This document shows, in pieces, positions 27,334 through 36,973 of a stretch of 64,000 nucleotides of DNA (within the stretch, counting starts at the first letter, position 1; every line of letters begins with the position of its first letter). Below the pieces are notes generated by a model, which did no database searches, had not been told where the DNA came from, and saw only the letters and a list, made by a program, of their open reading frames with translations. A program made the position numbers and the translations under genes. This DNA comes from Arthrobacter sp. MMS18-M83 (GTDB taxonomy: Bacteria > Actinomycetota > Actinomycetes > Actinomycetales > Micrococcaceae). The stretch is taken from NCBI RefSeq assembly GCF_026683955.1, contig NZ_CP113343.1:1488001-1552000 (forward strand), given 5' to 3'.

Positions 27334-27993
27334 ATGAGCGAACAATCGGGACCTCCTGTGTACGGTGGGGCAAATAGGCATCACAAGCCGAAACCCTTCG
27401 CGCCGATTGACTTCGAGCCGTTCGCCGGCGGAGCGGACCCCGCGCGCGTGTCCGAAGCCGCACACCTTGCGGCACAGGCACTCGTGCGGCGCGGCCGCGA
27501 TAGCGACGATCCCAAGATCACCAGGCGCCTCGTGAAGCTCGCCGATGAGCAGGGCCTCGAAGCCATCGCCGAGATGTGGGCCGAGAGCCCGGCACGGTCC
27601 TTGCCCGGCGCCTTGTGGCGGCTCTATGCACTGCGCGCCGCCACCATGCAGGACTCCGAGCGCATCTCCGTGTACTTCAAGGCCGGACGGGACACCGCCC
27701 AGGTTTCACACGTTGTGGCGGGAGCCGCGGAGCCTCCGGGGGCCGACGAAATGAAGCAGATGGCGGACGCCATCCTTTCAGGAGCGTTCGACGGCGATTT
27801 CGACGTCGCGCTGGAACGCTCTGCCGCGTTTTGCCGCGTCGTCGCGCTCGGCCAAGCCACTTTGGCCGACAGCGCAGAACACTCCAATGAGGGTCACGCT
27901 AGCAAGTTGACCCGGAACTCGCACCAACTCGTCAAGACCGCTGAGGACCTTGAGCACGCGGCCAACGCATGGCGCCTCGGTGAGTTGGATTAG
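27334..27993 (+). CDS. Conserved hypothetical actinobacterial protein
   Basis: 219-aa soluble, mainly helical protein beginning with a Pro/Lys-rich tail. No enzyme motif, signal peptide or membrane segment is visible. The region WAESPARSLPGALWRLYALRA and the DFDVALERSAAFCRVVALGQATLAD helix (key residues R-L-Y and F-C-R-V) recur in actinobacterial proteins that I know only as unnamed or over-annotated. Codon bias is strong, so the gene is real. Function not assigned. Confidence 0.7.
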   Translation: MSEQSGPPVYGGANRHHKPKPFAPIDFEPFAGGADPARVSEAAHLAAQALVRRGRDSDDPKITRRLVKLADEQGLEAIAEMWAESPARSLPGALWRLYALRAATMQDSERISVYFKAGRDTAQVSHVVAGAAEPPGADEMKQMADAILSGAFDGDFDVALERSAAFCRVVALGQATLADSAEHSNEGHASKLTRNSHQLVKTAEDLEHAANAWRLGELD

Positions 27994-28231
27994 CGTGAAA
28001 CATGAGGGTGAAGGGCCGCCGAAATCACTCCGAGCGCCAGCTGTCAAGGTTGACTTAGCTCGGCCGACGTAGAAAACTGAAACTGGTGTCGAACCGCGAA
28101 ACCCCCGGGCTTCAACTTATAGCCGCTTCGAGCGGCCTACCGCCGAGAGGCGTATCCGGTTCGGCACCATTTTTATGCCTTTCGGCGAAGACGCCGCTCA
28201 GTCCCCGTCCACCTCGCCCCCCGGAAGCCAA

Positions 28232-28849
28232 ATGAAGCTGCGTCTCTTCCCTCAAGAACCCGCCGGTTTGCAGTTGCTTTCGCAGATGGCTCGTCAGATT
28301 CTTGAGGCCACGGGGACGCTTTCCGAGATTTTCGGAGCCCCTGTCGCAGAGCACGAACGGCTTGTGGAAGAGATGCACGAACACGAGGCGAAATCTACAG
28401 ATCTGCATTTCGCCTTGCTGACCCACATGCGCACGAGCTTCGTGAACCCGCTCCCGCGCGAGGACATGTACGCCCTTTCCCGCTTCCTCAACGAGGCAAT
28501 GGAGAAGCTGGACGCCGCTGGTGAGCTCGTAGCCCTCTATAAGCTGGACCGGCTGCCTAAGCGCGCAGCGGATCAGTTGGAGATCATCAGCCGCCAGGCA
28601 GAACTCACGGTTGATGCCATGCGCCAGCTGGACGACCTGGACGAGCTTGAGGATTACTGGATCGAGGTCCTTCGGCTGGCCAAGCGTGCCGAGCGCAGCC
28701 ACCGGACCTGGGTGGCAGAGATGCTCCGAGACATGAAGTCCGCACAGTTTTCGAGGAACCGGGACGTAGCCAACCAGCTGGTGGACGTCACCAAGGACAT
28801 GCGCCGCGTCGCCACCCAGGTAGGCAGCATCATCGTCAAGGAAGCATGA
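28232..28849 (+). CDS. DUF47 family protein (PhoU-like, Pit accessory)
   Basis: 205-aa all-helical protein starting MKLRLFPQEP with GGAAG just before the ATG. It contains LVEEMHEHEAKSTDLHFALL and the repeated E/D-rich helices of the DUF47/PhoU-like fold, which binds metal clusters. Family members are encoded directly before PiT transporters and modulate phosphate uptake. The gene is one base from the PitA gene. The open frame upstream of 28232 is not family sequence. Confidence 0.88.
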   Translation: MKLRLFPQEPAGLQLLSQMARQILEATGTLSEIFGAPVAEHERLVEEMHEHEAKSTDLHFALLTHMRTSFVNPLPREDMYALSRFLNEAMEKLDAAGELVALYKLDRLPKRAADQLEIISRQAELTVDAMRQLDDLDELEDYWIEVLRLAKRAERSHRTWVAEMLRDMKSAQFSRNRDVANQLVDVTKDMRRVATQVGSIIVKEA

Positions 28850-28850
28850 G

Positions 28851-29864
28851 GTGATGGTCGCGTTCTTCGCCCTCGTGGTGACGCTGGCGGCTGGGTTCGC
28901 TTTCCTCAACGGCTTCCGCGACGTCTCCACCGCCGTCGCGCTCTCTGTGCGCACCCGCGCCCTCACTCCGTCTGTTGCCGTGCTTTTAGCGGCGGTTTTC
29001 AATTTTGCCGGCGTCCTGCTCAGCGGCGGTTTCGCGCTGATTTTCAGCCAATCGTGGGTGGTTCTTCCCCCGGGTATGAATGGGCTGACTGTACTCGCTG
29101 CGGGGTTGTGCAGCGCCATCCTTTGGGGAACCTACGCTTGGTGGCGCGGTGTGCCCCTCTCGTCAACCCACGCCCTGGTGGGAGGCCTGGCCGGTGCCGG
29201 AACTGCGAGCGGAGTCATGGGCGGCGGCTACATCAACGGCGTGGACAATATCATGCTGATCCAGGTGGTTCTGCCTCTGCTGCTGTCCCCCGTGATTGCC
29301 TTCATTGGCGCCTACCTCCTCGTCTGGCCCGTCACCTGGGCCGCGCGCTACACTCAGCCCGATGTTGTGCACGGCCGTTTCCGCCATGCCCAGTCTGTCT
29401 CGGCCGCTGCGGTGGCATTCGGCCATGGACTGCAGGACGGGCAGCGAACTGTGGCCGTGATACTGCTGGGCTCTGTGGCGGCAGGAGTGTCCGGCCACGA
29501 TGACCTCCCGTTCTGGGTCATCCTCCTGACGGCTGTCATGCTCACGGCAGGGACGCTTTGTGGCGGGTGGCGCATCTCTTACACCTTGGGTTACAAGCTG
29601 ACCAGGGTGGACCCGTTGCGGGGATTCGTGGCCCAGAGCCTGACCTCGCTCATGCTGTTTGTCGGTGCCATCGGGCTCCATTTACCGCTTTCCACCACCC
29701 ACACTGTGACGTCAGCAGTGCTCGGAGCAGGAACCAACCAGAACTTTTCCGTCACTAACCGTCGGATGGTGCTGCGGATCCTGGGGTTCTGGGTCGCGAC
29801 GCCGATCGTCACCGCCGCGGTGGCCTTCGTCCTTGGATTAGCCCTCTCGCCGCTGTCGCGCTGA
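28851..29864 (+). CDS. pitA: Inorganic phosphate transporter, PiT family
   Basis: 337-aa membrane protein with about ten helices and the two internal PiT repeats. The first signature is LNGFRDVSTAVALSVRTRAL (diverged from the usual GANDVANA). The second is LPLSTTHTVTSAVLGAG, with WRGVPLSSTHALVGGLAGAG in between. It imports metal-phosphate by cation symport. Start GTG 28851 or ATG 28854; AAGGAAGC lies upstream. Forms an operon with DUF47, adjacent to the convergent high-affinity pst system. Confidence 0.9.
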   Translation: MMVAFFALVVTLAAGFAFLNGFRDVSTAVALSVRTRALTPSVAVLLAAVFNFAGVLLSGGFALIFSQSWVVLPPGMNGLTVLAAGLCSAILWGTYAWWRGVPLSSTHALVGGLAGAGTASGVMGGGYINGVDNIMLIQVVLPLLLSPVIAFIGAYLLVWPVTWAARYTQPDVVHGRFRHAQSVSAAAVAFGHGLQDGQRTVAVILLGSVAAGVSGHDDLPFWVILLTAVMLTAGTLCGGWRISYTLGYKLTRVDPLRGFVAQSLTSLMLFVGAIGLHLPLSTTHTVTSAVLGAGTNQNFSVTNRRMVLRILGFWVATPIVTAAVAFVLGLALSPLSR

Positions 29865-29887
29865 CGGGCGAGCCGCGCCAGGCACGC

Positions 29888-29941
29888 AAAAGCCCGACGG
29901 CGGCAGTCACCTTCCAAGGTGACTGCCGCCGTCGGGCTTTT
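29888..29941. terminator. Bidirectional terminator between pitA and pstB
   Basis: A perfect 26-bp stem with a two-base CC loop, starting AAAAGCCCGACGG and ending in TTTT. Symmetric A and T tracts let it work for both convergent transcripts. Confidence 0.92.
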
Positions 29942-29954
29942 CAGCGTCCAGCGG

Positions 29955-30734
29955 TTATCCGAAGCGGCCGGAGACGTAGTCTTCCGTGGCCTTCTGGGAC
30001 GGGTTGTTGAAGATGGTGGTGGTGTCCGCGAACTCAATGAGTTTGCCCGGCTTGCCGGTGCCGGCAATGTTGAAGAACGCCGTCTTGTCGGAAACGCGCG
30101 CTGCCTGCTGCATGTTGTGGGTCACGATCACCACGGTGTACTCGTCCTTGAGCTCATTGATGAGGTCTTCGACGGCCAAGGTGGAGATGGGGTCCAGCGC
30201 GGAGCAGGGCTCGTCCATGAGGATGACCTGCGGTTCCACAGCGATGGCGCGGGCAATGCAGAGCCGCTGCTGCTGGCCGCCTGAGAGTCCGGAACCCGGC
30301 TTCTCCAGGCGGTCCTTGACCTCGTTCCACAGGTTGGCGCCACGGAGGGACTTCTCCACGAGCGCGTCGGCCGCACCCTTGGTGATCTTCTTGTTGTTCA
30401 GCTTGACGCCGGCCAGCACGTTGTCGCGGATGGACATCGTGGGGAACGGGTTGGGGCGCTGGAAAACCATGCCAACCTGGCTGCGGACAGTCACCGGGTC
30501 CACACCGGCACCGTAGAGGTTGTCGCCGTCGAGCAAGACTTCACCCTCGACGCGCGCGCCGGGCAGCACCTCGTGCATGCGGTTCAGGGTGCGCAGGAAG
30601 GTGGACTTGCCACAACCGGACGGCCCGATGAACGCCGTGACCGATTTGGCTTCGATGTTGATGTTGACGCCTTCAACGGCCAGGAAGCTGCCGTAGTAGA
30701 CGTTCAGATCCTTGACGTCGATCCGCTTAGACAT
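29955..30734 (-). CDS. pstB: Phosphate ABC transporter ATP-binding protein
   Basis: 259-aa ABC ATPase. Walker [10 protein letters not shown] at about 37-45, signature LSGGQQQRL near 148, Walker [14 protein letters not shown] near 170, H-loop in [12 protein letters not shown]-terminal KDLNVYYG is the PstB-typical start. Energises phosphate import through PstC/PstA. Last gene of pstSCAB; closed by the strong terminator at 29888-29941. Confidence 0.97.
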   Translation of the reverse strand: MSKRIDVKDLNVYYGSFLAVEGVNINIEAKSVTAFIGPSGCGKSTFLRTLNRMHEVLPGARVEGEVLLDGDNLYGAGVDPVTVRSQVGMVFQRPNPFPTMSIRDNVLAGVKLNNKKITKGAADALVEKSLRGANLWNEVKDRLEKPGSGLSGGQQQRLCIARAIAVEPQVILMDEPCSALDPISTLAVEDLINELKDEYTVVIVTHNMQQAARVSDKTAFFNIAGTGKPGKLIEFADTTTIFNNPSQKATEDYVSGRFG

Positions 30735-30782
30735 GGTGTTCCTTCGGTGCTGTGGTTGGAAGTTTGCAGGTGGCCTGATGGC

Positions 30783-31892
30783 TCAACGGCCGGCCTTGGG
30801 GGCGAAGATCCGGGCGATCAGCCTCGCGCCGAGGTTCAGGAGCATCACTAGGATGATCAGGACCAGCGCGGCACCCCATGCCCGCTGGCTCGACGCGTCC
30901 GGGTTGGACGGCGAGGTCGGGTTCAGGATCTGCGTGTAGATGAATGTAGGCAGCGAGGCCATCCAGCCGCCGAACACGTTGTTGTTGATGGTGGTCGCGA
31001 AACCTGCGGTGACCAAGATCGGTGCCGTCTCGCCAATCACGCGGGCAATCGCCAAGGTGACGCCGGAAGCGATGCCGGAAATCGCCGTCGGGATGACCAC
31101 TTTGAGGATGGTGCGCCACTTGCGGACACCCAGCGCGTAAGCCGCCTCACGGAGCTCGTTCGGGACGATCTTGAGCATTTCCTCGCTGGAGCGGACCACA
31201 ACCGGGATCATCAAGACTGAAAGCGCGACGGCGGCGACAGCACCGGTCTTGGTGCCCGGGCCGACCACGGCGAAGAAGAAGGCCGCGGCAAAGAGGCCTG
31301 CCACGATCGAGGGGATGCCGGTCATGACGTCGACGAAGAACGTGATGGCACGGGCGAGGGCACGATCGTTGCCGTACTCCACGAGGTAGATTGCGGTCAG
31401 CAGACCCACCGGCACCGAGATGACAGTGGCCAGCAGGGTGATCTGCACGGTGCCCAGCAGCGCGTGATAGATGCCGCCGAGGACCTTGGTCCCTTCATCG
31501 ACACTCTTGTTGTCGAGGGCGCCTGTGACGCCGTTCATGGAGGTCGTCAGGAAGCCGGGCGTAATGATGCCCGGGATGCCATTCACGAGGACGGTCCAGA
31601 TCACCGAGATCAGGGGCAGTAGGGCCACAAGGAATGAGCCGACAATGAGGCAAGTCGCGAGTTTGTCGCTCGCCTTGCGGCCGCCTTCTACGGCCGCGCT
31701 CCATCCGACCAGCCCGATCGTGAAGAGGATGGCGGAGACCAGGCCCCAGCCGAAGGCGTTGAAGCCGATCAGTGCAAGGATCGCTGCGCCGAGTACCAAG
31801 GCAACGGCCAGGACGACGTATGGTGCGAAGGCGGGCAGCTGGCCCTTGGTCAGGGCAGAGCGTTTGCGCACCACGGGGGCTGTGACAGTCAT
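30783..31892 (-). CDS. pstA: Phosphate ABC transporter permease PstA
   Basis: 369-aa permease, longer than E. coli PstA because of an extra N-terminal pair of helices (about residues 25-65), usual for actinobacteria. The EAA-type loop REAAYALGVRKWRTILKVVIPTAISGI is present (key E-A-A-x3-G). Its ATG overlaps the pstC stop by one base (TAATG), which indicates coupling. Confidence 0.95.
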   Translation of the reverse strand: MTVTAPVVRKRSALTKGQLPAFAPYVVLAVALVLGAAILALIGFNAFGWGLVSAILFTIGLVGWSAAVEGGRKASDKLATCLIVGSFLVALLPLISVIWTVLVNGIPGIITPGFLTTSMNGVTGALDNKSVDEGTKVLGGIYHALLGTVQITLLATVISVPVGLLTAIYLVEYGNDRALARAITFFVDVMTGIPSIVAGLFAAAFFFAVVGPGTKTGAVAAVALSVLMIPVVVRSSEEMLKIVPNELREAAYALGVRKWRTILKVVIPTAISGIASGVTLAIARVIGETAPILVTAGFATTINNNVFGGWMASLPTFIYTQILNPTSPSNPDASSQRAWGAALVLIILVMLLNLGARLIARIFAPKAGR

Positions 31893-32824
31893 TAGTTGGC
31901 TCCCGAGAATTCTTTGTGCCTGGTGATGATCCAGCGTGCAATCATGTTGACACCGAGGGTGATGACGAACAATACCAAACCGGCTGCGATCAACGTACTG
32001 ACCTTGAGTCCGCTGGCTTCAGGGAAGTTCAAGGCAATTTCCGCGGCGATGGTCTGGTTGCCGGACTGGATCAGGCTTGCGGTCAGAACGCCGGAGGAAA
32101 GGACCAGCGCTACGGCCATGGTCTCGCCAAGTGCACGGCCGAGGCCCAGCATGACGGCGCTTACGATGCCCGGACGGCCGAACGGCAGAACAGCCATCTT
32201 GATCATTTCCCAACGCGTCGCGCCGAGGGCCAGGGCGGCTTCCTCATGGAGCTTCGGGGTCTGCAGGAAGATCTCACGCGAAAGGGAAGTGATGATCGGC
32301 AGGACCATGACGGAGAGGACGATGCTCGCGGTCAGGATGGTCTTGCCGGTAGCCGAAGCCGGGCCTTGGAAAATCGGCAACCAGCCCATGGTGCTGGCCA
32401 GCCAGTTGTAGGCGGGCGAGATCTGGGGGGCAAGGAATGCCGCACCCCATGCGCCGTAGACCACGGAAGGAATGGCAGCGAGGAGGTCCACCACATAGCC
32501 AAGGCCTGAGGCAAGCCTGCGGGGCGCGTAGTGCGAGATGAACAAGGCGACGCCGATGGCAACCGGGGTGGCGATGACAAGGGCGATGACCGCGGCAATC
32601 AGGGTTCCCACCACGATCGGCCCAATGTAGGCGAAGAAGCCGTGGCCACCCTGGATGTCCGCAGGCGGAGCCACAAGCGCCGGAATGGCCTGGATTACAA
32701 GAAAAAGTGCGACGCCGAAGAGGACCAGGAGGATCAGGCATCCCGCGGCCAGGGTGGCTCCGGAGAAGACCTTGTCCCCGGCGCGTCCGGCACCTTGGGA
32801 AGTGGTCAAGGAGTTGGTGGTCAC
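31892..32824 (-). CDS. pstC: Phosphate ABC transporter permease PstC
   Basis: About 310-aa permease with six helices and the loop HEEAALALGATRWEMIKMAVLP (E-A-A-x2-L-G-A). The GTG at 32824 is favoured: GAAGGATC lies eight bases upstream. A GTG seven codons earlier would place this ribosome site inside the gene. Confidence 0.94.
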   Translation of the reverse strand: MTTNSLTTSQGAGRAGDKVFSGATLAAGCLILLVLFGVALFLVIQAIPALVAPPADIQGGHGFFAYIGPIVVGTLIAAVIALVIATPVAIGVALFISHYAPRRLASGLGYVVDLLAAIPSVVYGAWGAAFLAPQISPAYNWLASTMGWLPIFQGPASATGKTILTASIVLSVMVLPIITSLSREIFLQTPKLHEEAALALGATRWEMIKMAVLPFGRPGIVSAVMLGLGRALGETMAVALVLSSGVLTASLIQSGNQTIAAEIALNFPEASGLKVSTLIAAGLVLFVITLGVNMIARWIITRHKEFSGAN

Positions 32825-32963
32825 TTCACGATCCTTCAGATTCACTCAAAAATGGCCAAATTCCCCGCCCCGCCCGGTGATGTTTCACCGGTGCGGGACA
32901 GGGAACCTCGGTATTCAGGGTAGTGGCGCCGCGGTCCGCAGCACCACTACTCCATTGTGGTCC

Positions 32964-34082
32964 TTAGGCCTTGGCCTTGATGGAGTCAACAGCGGTCTTT
33001 GCCTTGTCCTGCAGCGCCTTGGAGAGCGGAGCGGACTTGGCAGAGCCGGCTGCGGCCTGCTGGCCGGCGTCGGAGACTACGTAGCTCTCGAAAGCCTTGA
33101 CCAGGTCAGCGGTTTCCTTCTTGTCGTAGCTGGTGCAGACGACGTGGTAGGAAACCAGGACAACCGGGTAGACGCCGGCAGCGGTGGTGGTGCGGTCAAG
33201 CTTGATGGAGAGGTCGTTGGCAGCGCGGCCGGCGACGGGCTTGCCGAGTTCAACAGCCTTGGCGGCAGCGTCGGCGGAGATCTTGACGAAGTCCGAACCA
33301 ACCTTGATCTGCGCGGTGCCGAGCTTGCCGGAGACTGCGGAGTCGTCGGCGTAGGTTACGGCACCCGGGGTGTCCGTGACGGTCTTGACGACGCCGGAGG
33401 TACCCTTGGCGTTCTCGCCCTTCAGGGATGCGGGCCACAGGCCAGCAGCCTTGTCGGTCCAGACGTCCGGAGCCGCGGCAGCCAGGTAGTCGGTGAAGTT
33501 CTGGGTGGTTCCGGAATCGTCAGAGCGGTTGACCGGGGTGACCTTGAGGTCCGGAAGGGTGACGCCGGCGTTCGTGGCGGCAATGGCGGGATCGTTCCAG
33601 TTGGTGATCTGGCCGCGGAAGATCTTGGCAACCGTGGTTGCGTCGAGCTTCAAGTCCTTGACGTTGGGGATGTTGAAAGCAACGGCGATCGGGGAGATGT
33701 ACACCGGGACGTTGATGGCACCATCGGTGCCGCACTTGGTCTTGGAGGTGGCGAGCTCGGCGTCAGTCAAGTACGCGTCGGAACCTGCGAACTGAGCGGA
33801 GCCGTCGAGGATGGCCTTGCGGCCAGCGCCCGAGCCGTCCGGGGAGTACTGGACCGTGGCACCCGGGTTGGCCGAAGCGAAGTTGGTCTTCCAGGCGTCC
33901 ATTGCGGCGCCCTGCGCCGAGGAGCCGATACCGGTCAGCGTGCCGGTCACCTTGACGCCCGCTGCAGACTGGGTTGCTGCCGGCGCGTTGGTTGCGTTGT
34001 CCGAACCGCAAGCGGTTAGCGCAAGGGCGCCGACTGCGAGGACCGCGATTGCCGCGTTGCGGCCGAAGCGAGTTACCTTCAC
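32964..34082 (-). CDS. pstS: Phosphate-binding lipoprotein PstS
   Basis: 372-aa periplasmic-type binding protein anchored by a lipid. The signal peptide ends in the lipobox LTAC (cysteine about residue 25). Ligand-loop regions GTLTGIGSSAQGAAMDAW, SPDGSGAGRKAIL and RSDDSGTTQNFTDYL (Ser/Arg/Asp residues for phosphate) match PstS. First gene of the operon, 118 bp before pstC; a PHO-box-like repeat lies upstream. Confidence 0.96.
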   Translation of the reverse strand: MKVTRFGRNAAIAVLAVGALALTACGSDNATNAPAATQSAAGVKVTGTLTGIGSSAQGAAMDAWKTNFASANPGATVQYSPDGSGAGRKAILDGSAQFAGSDAYLTDAELATSKTKCGTDGAINVPVYISPIAVAFNIPNVKDLKLDATTVAKIFRGQITNWNDPAIAATNAGVTLPDLKVTPVNRSDDSGTTQNFTDYLAAAAPDVWTDKAAGLWPASLKGENAKGTSGVVKTVTDTPGAVTYADDSAVSGKLGTAQIKVGSDFVKISADAAAKAVELGKPVAGRAANDLSIKLDRTTTAAGVYPVVLVSYHVVCTSYDKKETADLVKAFESYVVSDAGQQAAAGSAKSAPLSKALQDKAKTAVDSIKAKA

Positions 34083-34210
34083 TGGATGTACCCCTTCCAG
34101 GGATTATCTGATGCGTGCCGAGGGAGAAAGTCGGCCTACTAAAGATTTGCGTACGATTTTGTACCTTGATCGACGGTATGAGCCGCAGGTAACGGGACCG
34201 GCCGTCAAAA

Positions 34211-34237
34211 GTGAACGGCAGGTTAACGGCTGTTGAC
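34211..34237 (-). promoter_or_regulatory. Putative PHO box upstream of pstS
   Basis: Read toward pstS the element contains GTTAAC and GTTCAC in direct repeat exactly 11 bp apart, with a weaker GTCAAC 10 bp further upstream. This matches the 11-bp GTTCAC-type direct repeats bound by PhoP/RegX3 regulators in actinobacteria. It lies about 130 bp before the pstS start. Confidence 0.65.
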
Positions 34238-34364
34238 TATTGGCTTACATATGCAGCGTTGCCCTTGCGCTTAGTACGATATGAGGGATTAAGTGACACC
34301 CCTCACTTTTCCGCGGCGCCCGGCCTGCGACTTCCCGATGCCGTCGCCTGAATAGACTTGAGGC

Positions 34365-35495
34365 ATGGCCGCCCCCCAAGGACTTTCAGCAAGCAAGAAA
34401 TTCCTGCGGGCGCGCCTCCGCACCGGGTTTGTCCGCAGCCGGAACTCGCTGGTTCCAGCAATCCAGATGACCGTGTGTGCCGTGGGTGCCTACGCGTTCG
34501 CTGAATACATCCTGGGGCACAAGGGACCGCTTTTCGCCGCCACCTCGTCCCTGATCGCCCTCGGCTTCTCGCGGGATCCGCGGCTTCGCCGGGTCATGGA
34601 AGTCGGGCTTGGCTGCACCCTCGGGATAGTGATCGGCGATCTGCTGCTGCATTGGCTGGGCCCCGGGATCCCACAGGCCGCCGTCGTACTTCTTTTCTCC
34701 ATCCTCTTGGCCCGATTCCTGGACAGCGGCACCATCTTCACCACGCAGTTGGGCCTGCAGTCACTTCTGGTGGTCCTGCTGCCGGCGCCGGAAGGCGGGC
34801 CGTTCACACGCAGCATCGACGCCGTGGTGGGCGGGGTCTTCGCGCTCCTGGTCACCATGCTGGTCCCCAAGGACCCGCGCCGGGAACCCCGTCAGGACGT
34901 CCGCAAGCTCCTGCACGAACTCTCCGAAGTTCTCCGCGAGTGTGCCGACGCATTGATTAACAGCGACTCGACCCAGGCCTGGCACGCGCTTATCCGTGGC
35001 AGGAATTGCCAGCCCCTGGTCGACCGGATGCGGCAATCCCTCAAGGCGTCCGGAGAGGTGGCGACCCTCGCGCCTGCGTACCGGAGGCACCGCGACGAGC
35101 TGACCATGCTGGAGGAGTCGTTGGATTCCATCGATCTCGCCCTCCGCAACAGCCGGGTTTTCGCCCGGCGGCTGACCAGCGCCATCAATCATGCCGCCCT
35201 GACGGACGAGGCGACGGACAGCATCTCCGAAGTCCTCCAGGAGACCTCTGCCGCCGTCGAGGAATTATCTCTCGGTCTCGCGGAAGTGCACGACGGCGCC
35301 CGCCGCGCCCACATGCGCGGTGCCCGGCAGGACCTGGCCGACATTGCCACCCGCCTCCATCCGAAAATGCTCCACGTCCAGAAACTCGAGGGCGAAACGG
35401 TGGTGATGCTCTTCCGCCCGCTCATGGTGGACCTGCTCGAAGCCGCGGGCATGGACCCCCTCGAGGCAAGGGACGTGCTGCCTCCGCTGCAGTGA
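34365..35495 (+). CDS. FUSC family membrane protein
   Basis: 376 aa. The N-terminal 180 residues hold about five to six helices with the FUSC/ArAE motif AATSSLIALGFSRDPRLRRVMEVGLGCTLGIVIGDLL (key R-x-x-E-x-x-x-G-x-x-x-G). A long cytoplasmic helical domain follows. The family includes aromatic-acid exporters (AaeB) and related proteins, often of unknown cargo. Divergent from pstS; single gene. Confidence 0.85.
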   Translation: MAAPQGLSASKKFLRARLRTGFVRSRNSLVPAIQMTVCAVGAYAFAEYILGHKGPLFAATSSLIALGFSRDPRLRRVMEVGLGCTLGIVIGDLLLHWLGPGIPQAAVVLLFSILLARFLDSGTIFTTQLGLQSLLVVLLPAPEGGPFTRSIDAVVGGVFALLVTMLVPKDPRREPRQDVRKLLHELSEVLRECADALINSDSTQAWHALIRGRNCQPLVDRMRQSLKASGEVATLAPAYRRHRDELTMLEESLDSIDLALRNSRVFARRLTSAINHAALTDEATDSISEVLQETSAAVEELSLGLAEVHDGARRAHMRGARQDLADIATRLHPKMLHVQKLEGETVVMLFRPLMVDLLEAAGMDPLEARDVLPPLQ

Positions 35496-35535
35496 CGGGA
35501 CTTGACTGTCCTACCCCTCCACTAGCCTTGTACGC

Positions 35536-36909
35536 ATGGCTTCCAAGACCTCACGCACTTCCAAGACACCCGCGTACAAATGTGCCGAATGTGGGTGGAC
35601 AACGGTCAAGTGGGTGGGCCGCTGCGGTGAGTGCCAGGCGTGGGGAACCGTGGAGGAAACGGGCGCCACGGTTGCGCGTACGACGGCGGCAACAACAGTT
35701 TTGGAGCCGGCGCGCCGCATTGCCGAGGTAGACGGCACCACGGCCGCCTTCCTGCCCACCGGCGTCGACGAATTGGACCGCGTCCTGGGCGGAGGCTTGG
35801 TCCCCGGCGCGGTGATCCTACTTGCGGGCGAACCGGGCGTCGGGAAATCCACGCTTCTCCTGGACGTGGCGGCGAAGTTCGCCCGCACAGGCCAGGACGT
35901 CCTGTACGTTACGGGCGAGGAATCGGCGGCGCAGGTCAAACTCCGCGCGGAGCGGATCGACGCTGTCGCGCACAGCCTCTATCTCTCCGCCGAAACGGAC
36001 CTGGGGCAGGCACTCGGTCAAGTGGAGAAGCTCGAGCCGAGGCTGTTGATCGTGGACTCGGTCCAGACCCTGAGCAGCGCCGATGTCGAAGGCAGCGCGG
36101 GCGGCGTTTCACAGGTTCGCGAAGTGGCCGCGTCCATCATCGCCGCCGCCAAGCGCCGCAACATGACCACCCTCCTGGTGGGCCATGTGACGAAGGACGG
36201 CTCCATTGCAGGTCCGCGCCTTTTGGAGCACCTGGTGGACGTTGTGTGCCAGTTCGAAGGCGAGCGCCATTCCCGGCTCCGCTTGTTGCGCGCGGTGAAG
36301 AACCGCTATGGGGCCACGGACGACGTCGGCTGCTTCGACCTGAACGAAGGCGGCATCGAGGGCCTCGCGGATCCCAGTGGCCTCTTTGTCTCCCGGACAC
36401 GCGAGCCGGTCTCCGGCACCTGCATCACCGTAACCATGGAAGGGCGCCGGCCACTGCTGGCCGAGGTGCAATCCCTTCTGGCCGAAAGTGCCAGCTCACA
36501 GCCACGCCGGGCCACCAGCGGCCTGGACAGCTCGCGCGTGTCCATGCTTCTGGCCGTGCTTCAACAGCGGGCCGGCTGCATCCTGCACAAGGACGACTCC
36601 TACGTAGCCACCGTTGGAGGAGTGAAATTGAGCGAACCAGCCACAGACCTCGCAGTGGCGCTTGCTGTGGCTTCGGCGAAGGCCCGCAAGCCGCTGCCGC
36701 AGCGGCTGATTGCCTTCGGCGAGGTTGGCCTGGCCGGCGAGGTCCGTCCTGTTCCCGGGATCAACCAGCGCATCCATGAGGCGCAGCGGCTTGGTTTCAC
36801 GCACGCCGTGGTGCCCGCGAGTCCCAATGGACCGGGACCGGTTCCGGAGGGGTTCTCGGTCCGCGAGGTGGGGCATCTGGCGGAAGCCCTGGAGCTGCTG
36901 ATTACGTAG
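35536..36909 (+). CDS. radA: DNA repair protein RadA
   Basis: 457-aa Lon-related RecA-like ATPase for branch migration in recombination. An N-terminal C4 zinc finger (CAECGWTTVKWVGRCGEC, about 15-32) is followed by Walker A GEPGVGKST near 97 and the RadA-specific KNRYG motif near 256. The C-terminal Lon-protease-like domain has a degenerate active site (GGVKLSEPATDLAVALAVASA). It lies near disA, whose product RadA regulates in other bacteria. Confidence 0.97.
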   Translation: MASKTSRTSKTPAYKCAECGWTTVKWVGRCGECQAWGTVEETGATVARTTAATTVLEPARRIAEVDGTTAAFLPTGVDELDRVLGGGLVPGAVILLAGEPGVGKSTLLLDVAAKFARTGQDVLYVTGEESAAQVKLRAERIDAVAHSLYLSAETDLGQALGQVEKLEPRLLIVDSVQTLSSADVEGSAGGVSQVREVAASIIAAAKRRNMTTLLVGHVTKDGSIAGPRLLEHLVDVVCQFEGERHSRLRLLRAVKNRYGATDDVGCFDLNEGGIEGLADPSGLFVSRTREPVSGTCITVTMEGRRPLLAEVQSLLAESASSQPRRATSGLDSSRVSMLLAVLQQRAGCILHKDDSYVATVGGVKLSEPATDLAVALAVASAKARKPLPQRLIAFGEVGLAGEVRPVPGINQRIHEAQRLGFTHAVVPASPNGPGPVPEGFSVREVGHLAEALELLIT

Positions 36910-36973
36910 CGGCGGGCTTGGCTTCGGAGTGTCGGGCGCGTCGGGTCGCCACGACCACGGGAGGATTGTCCCT

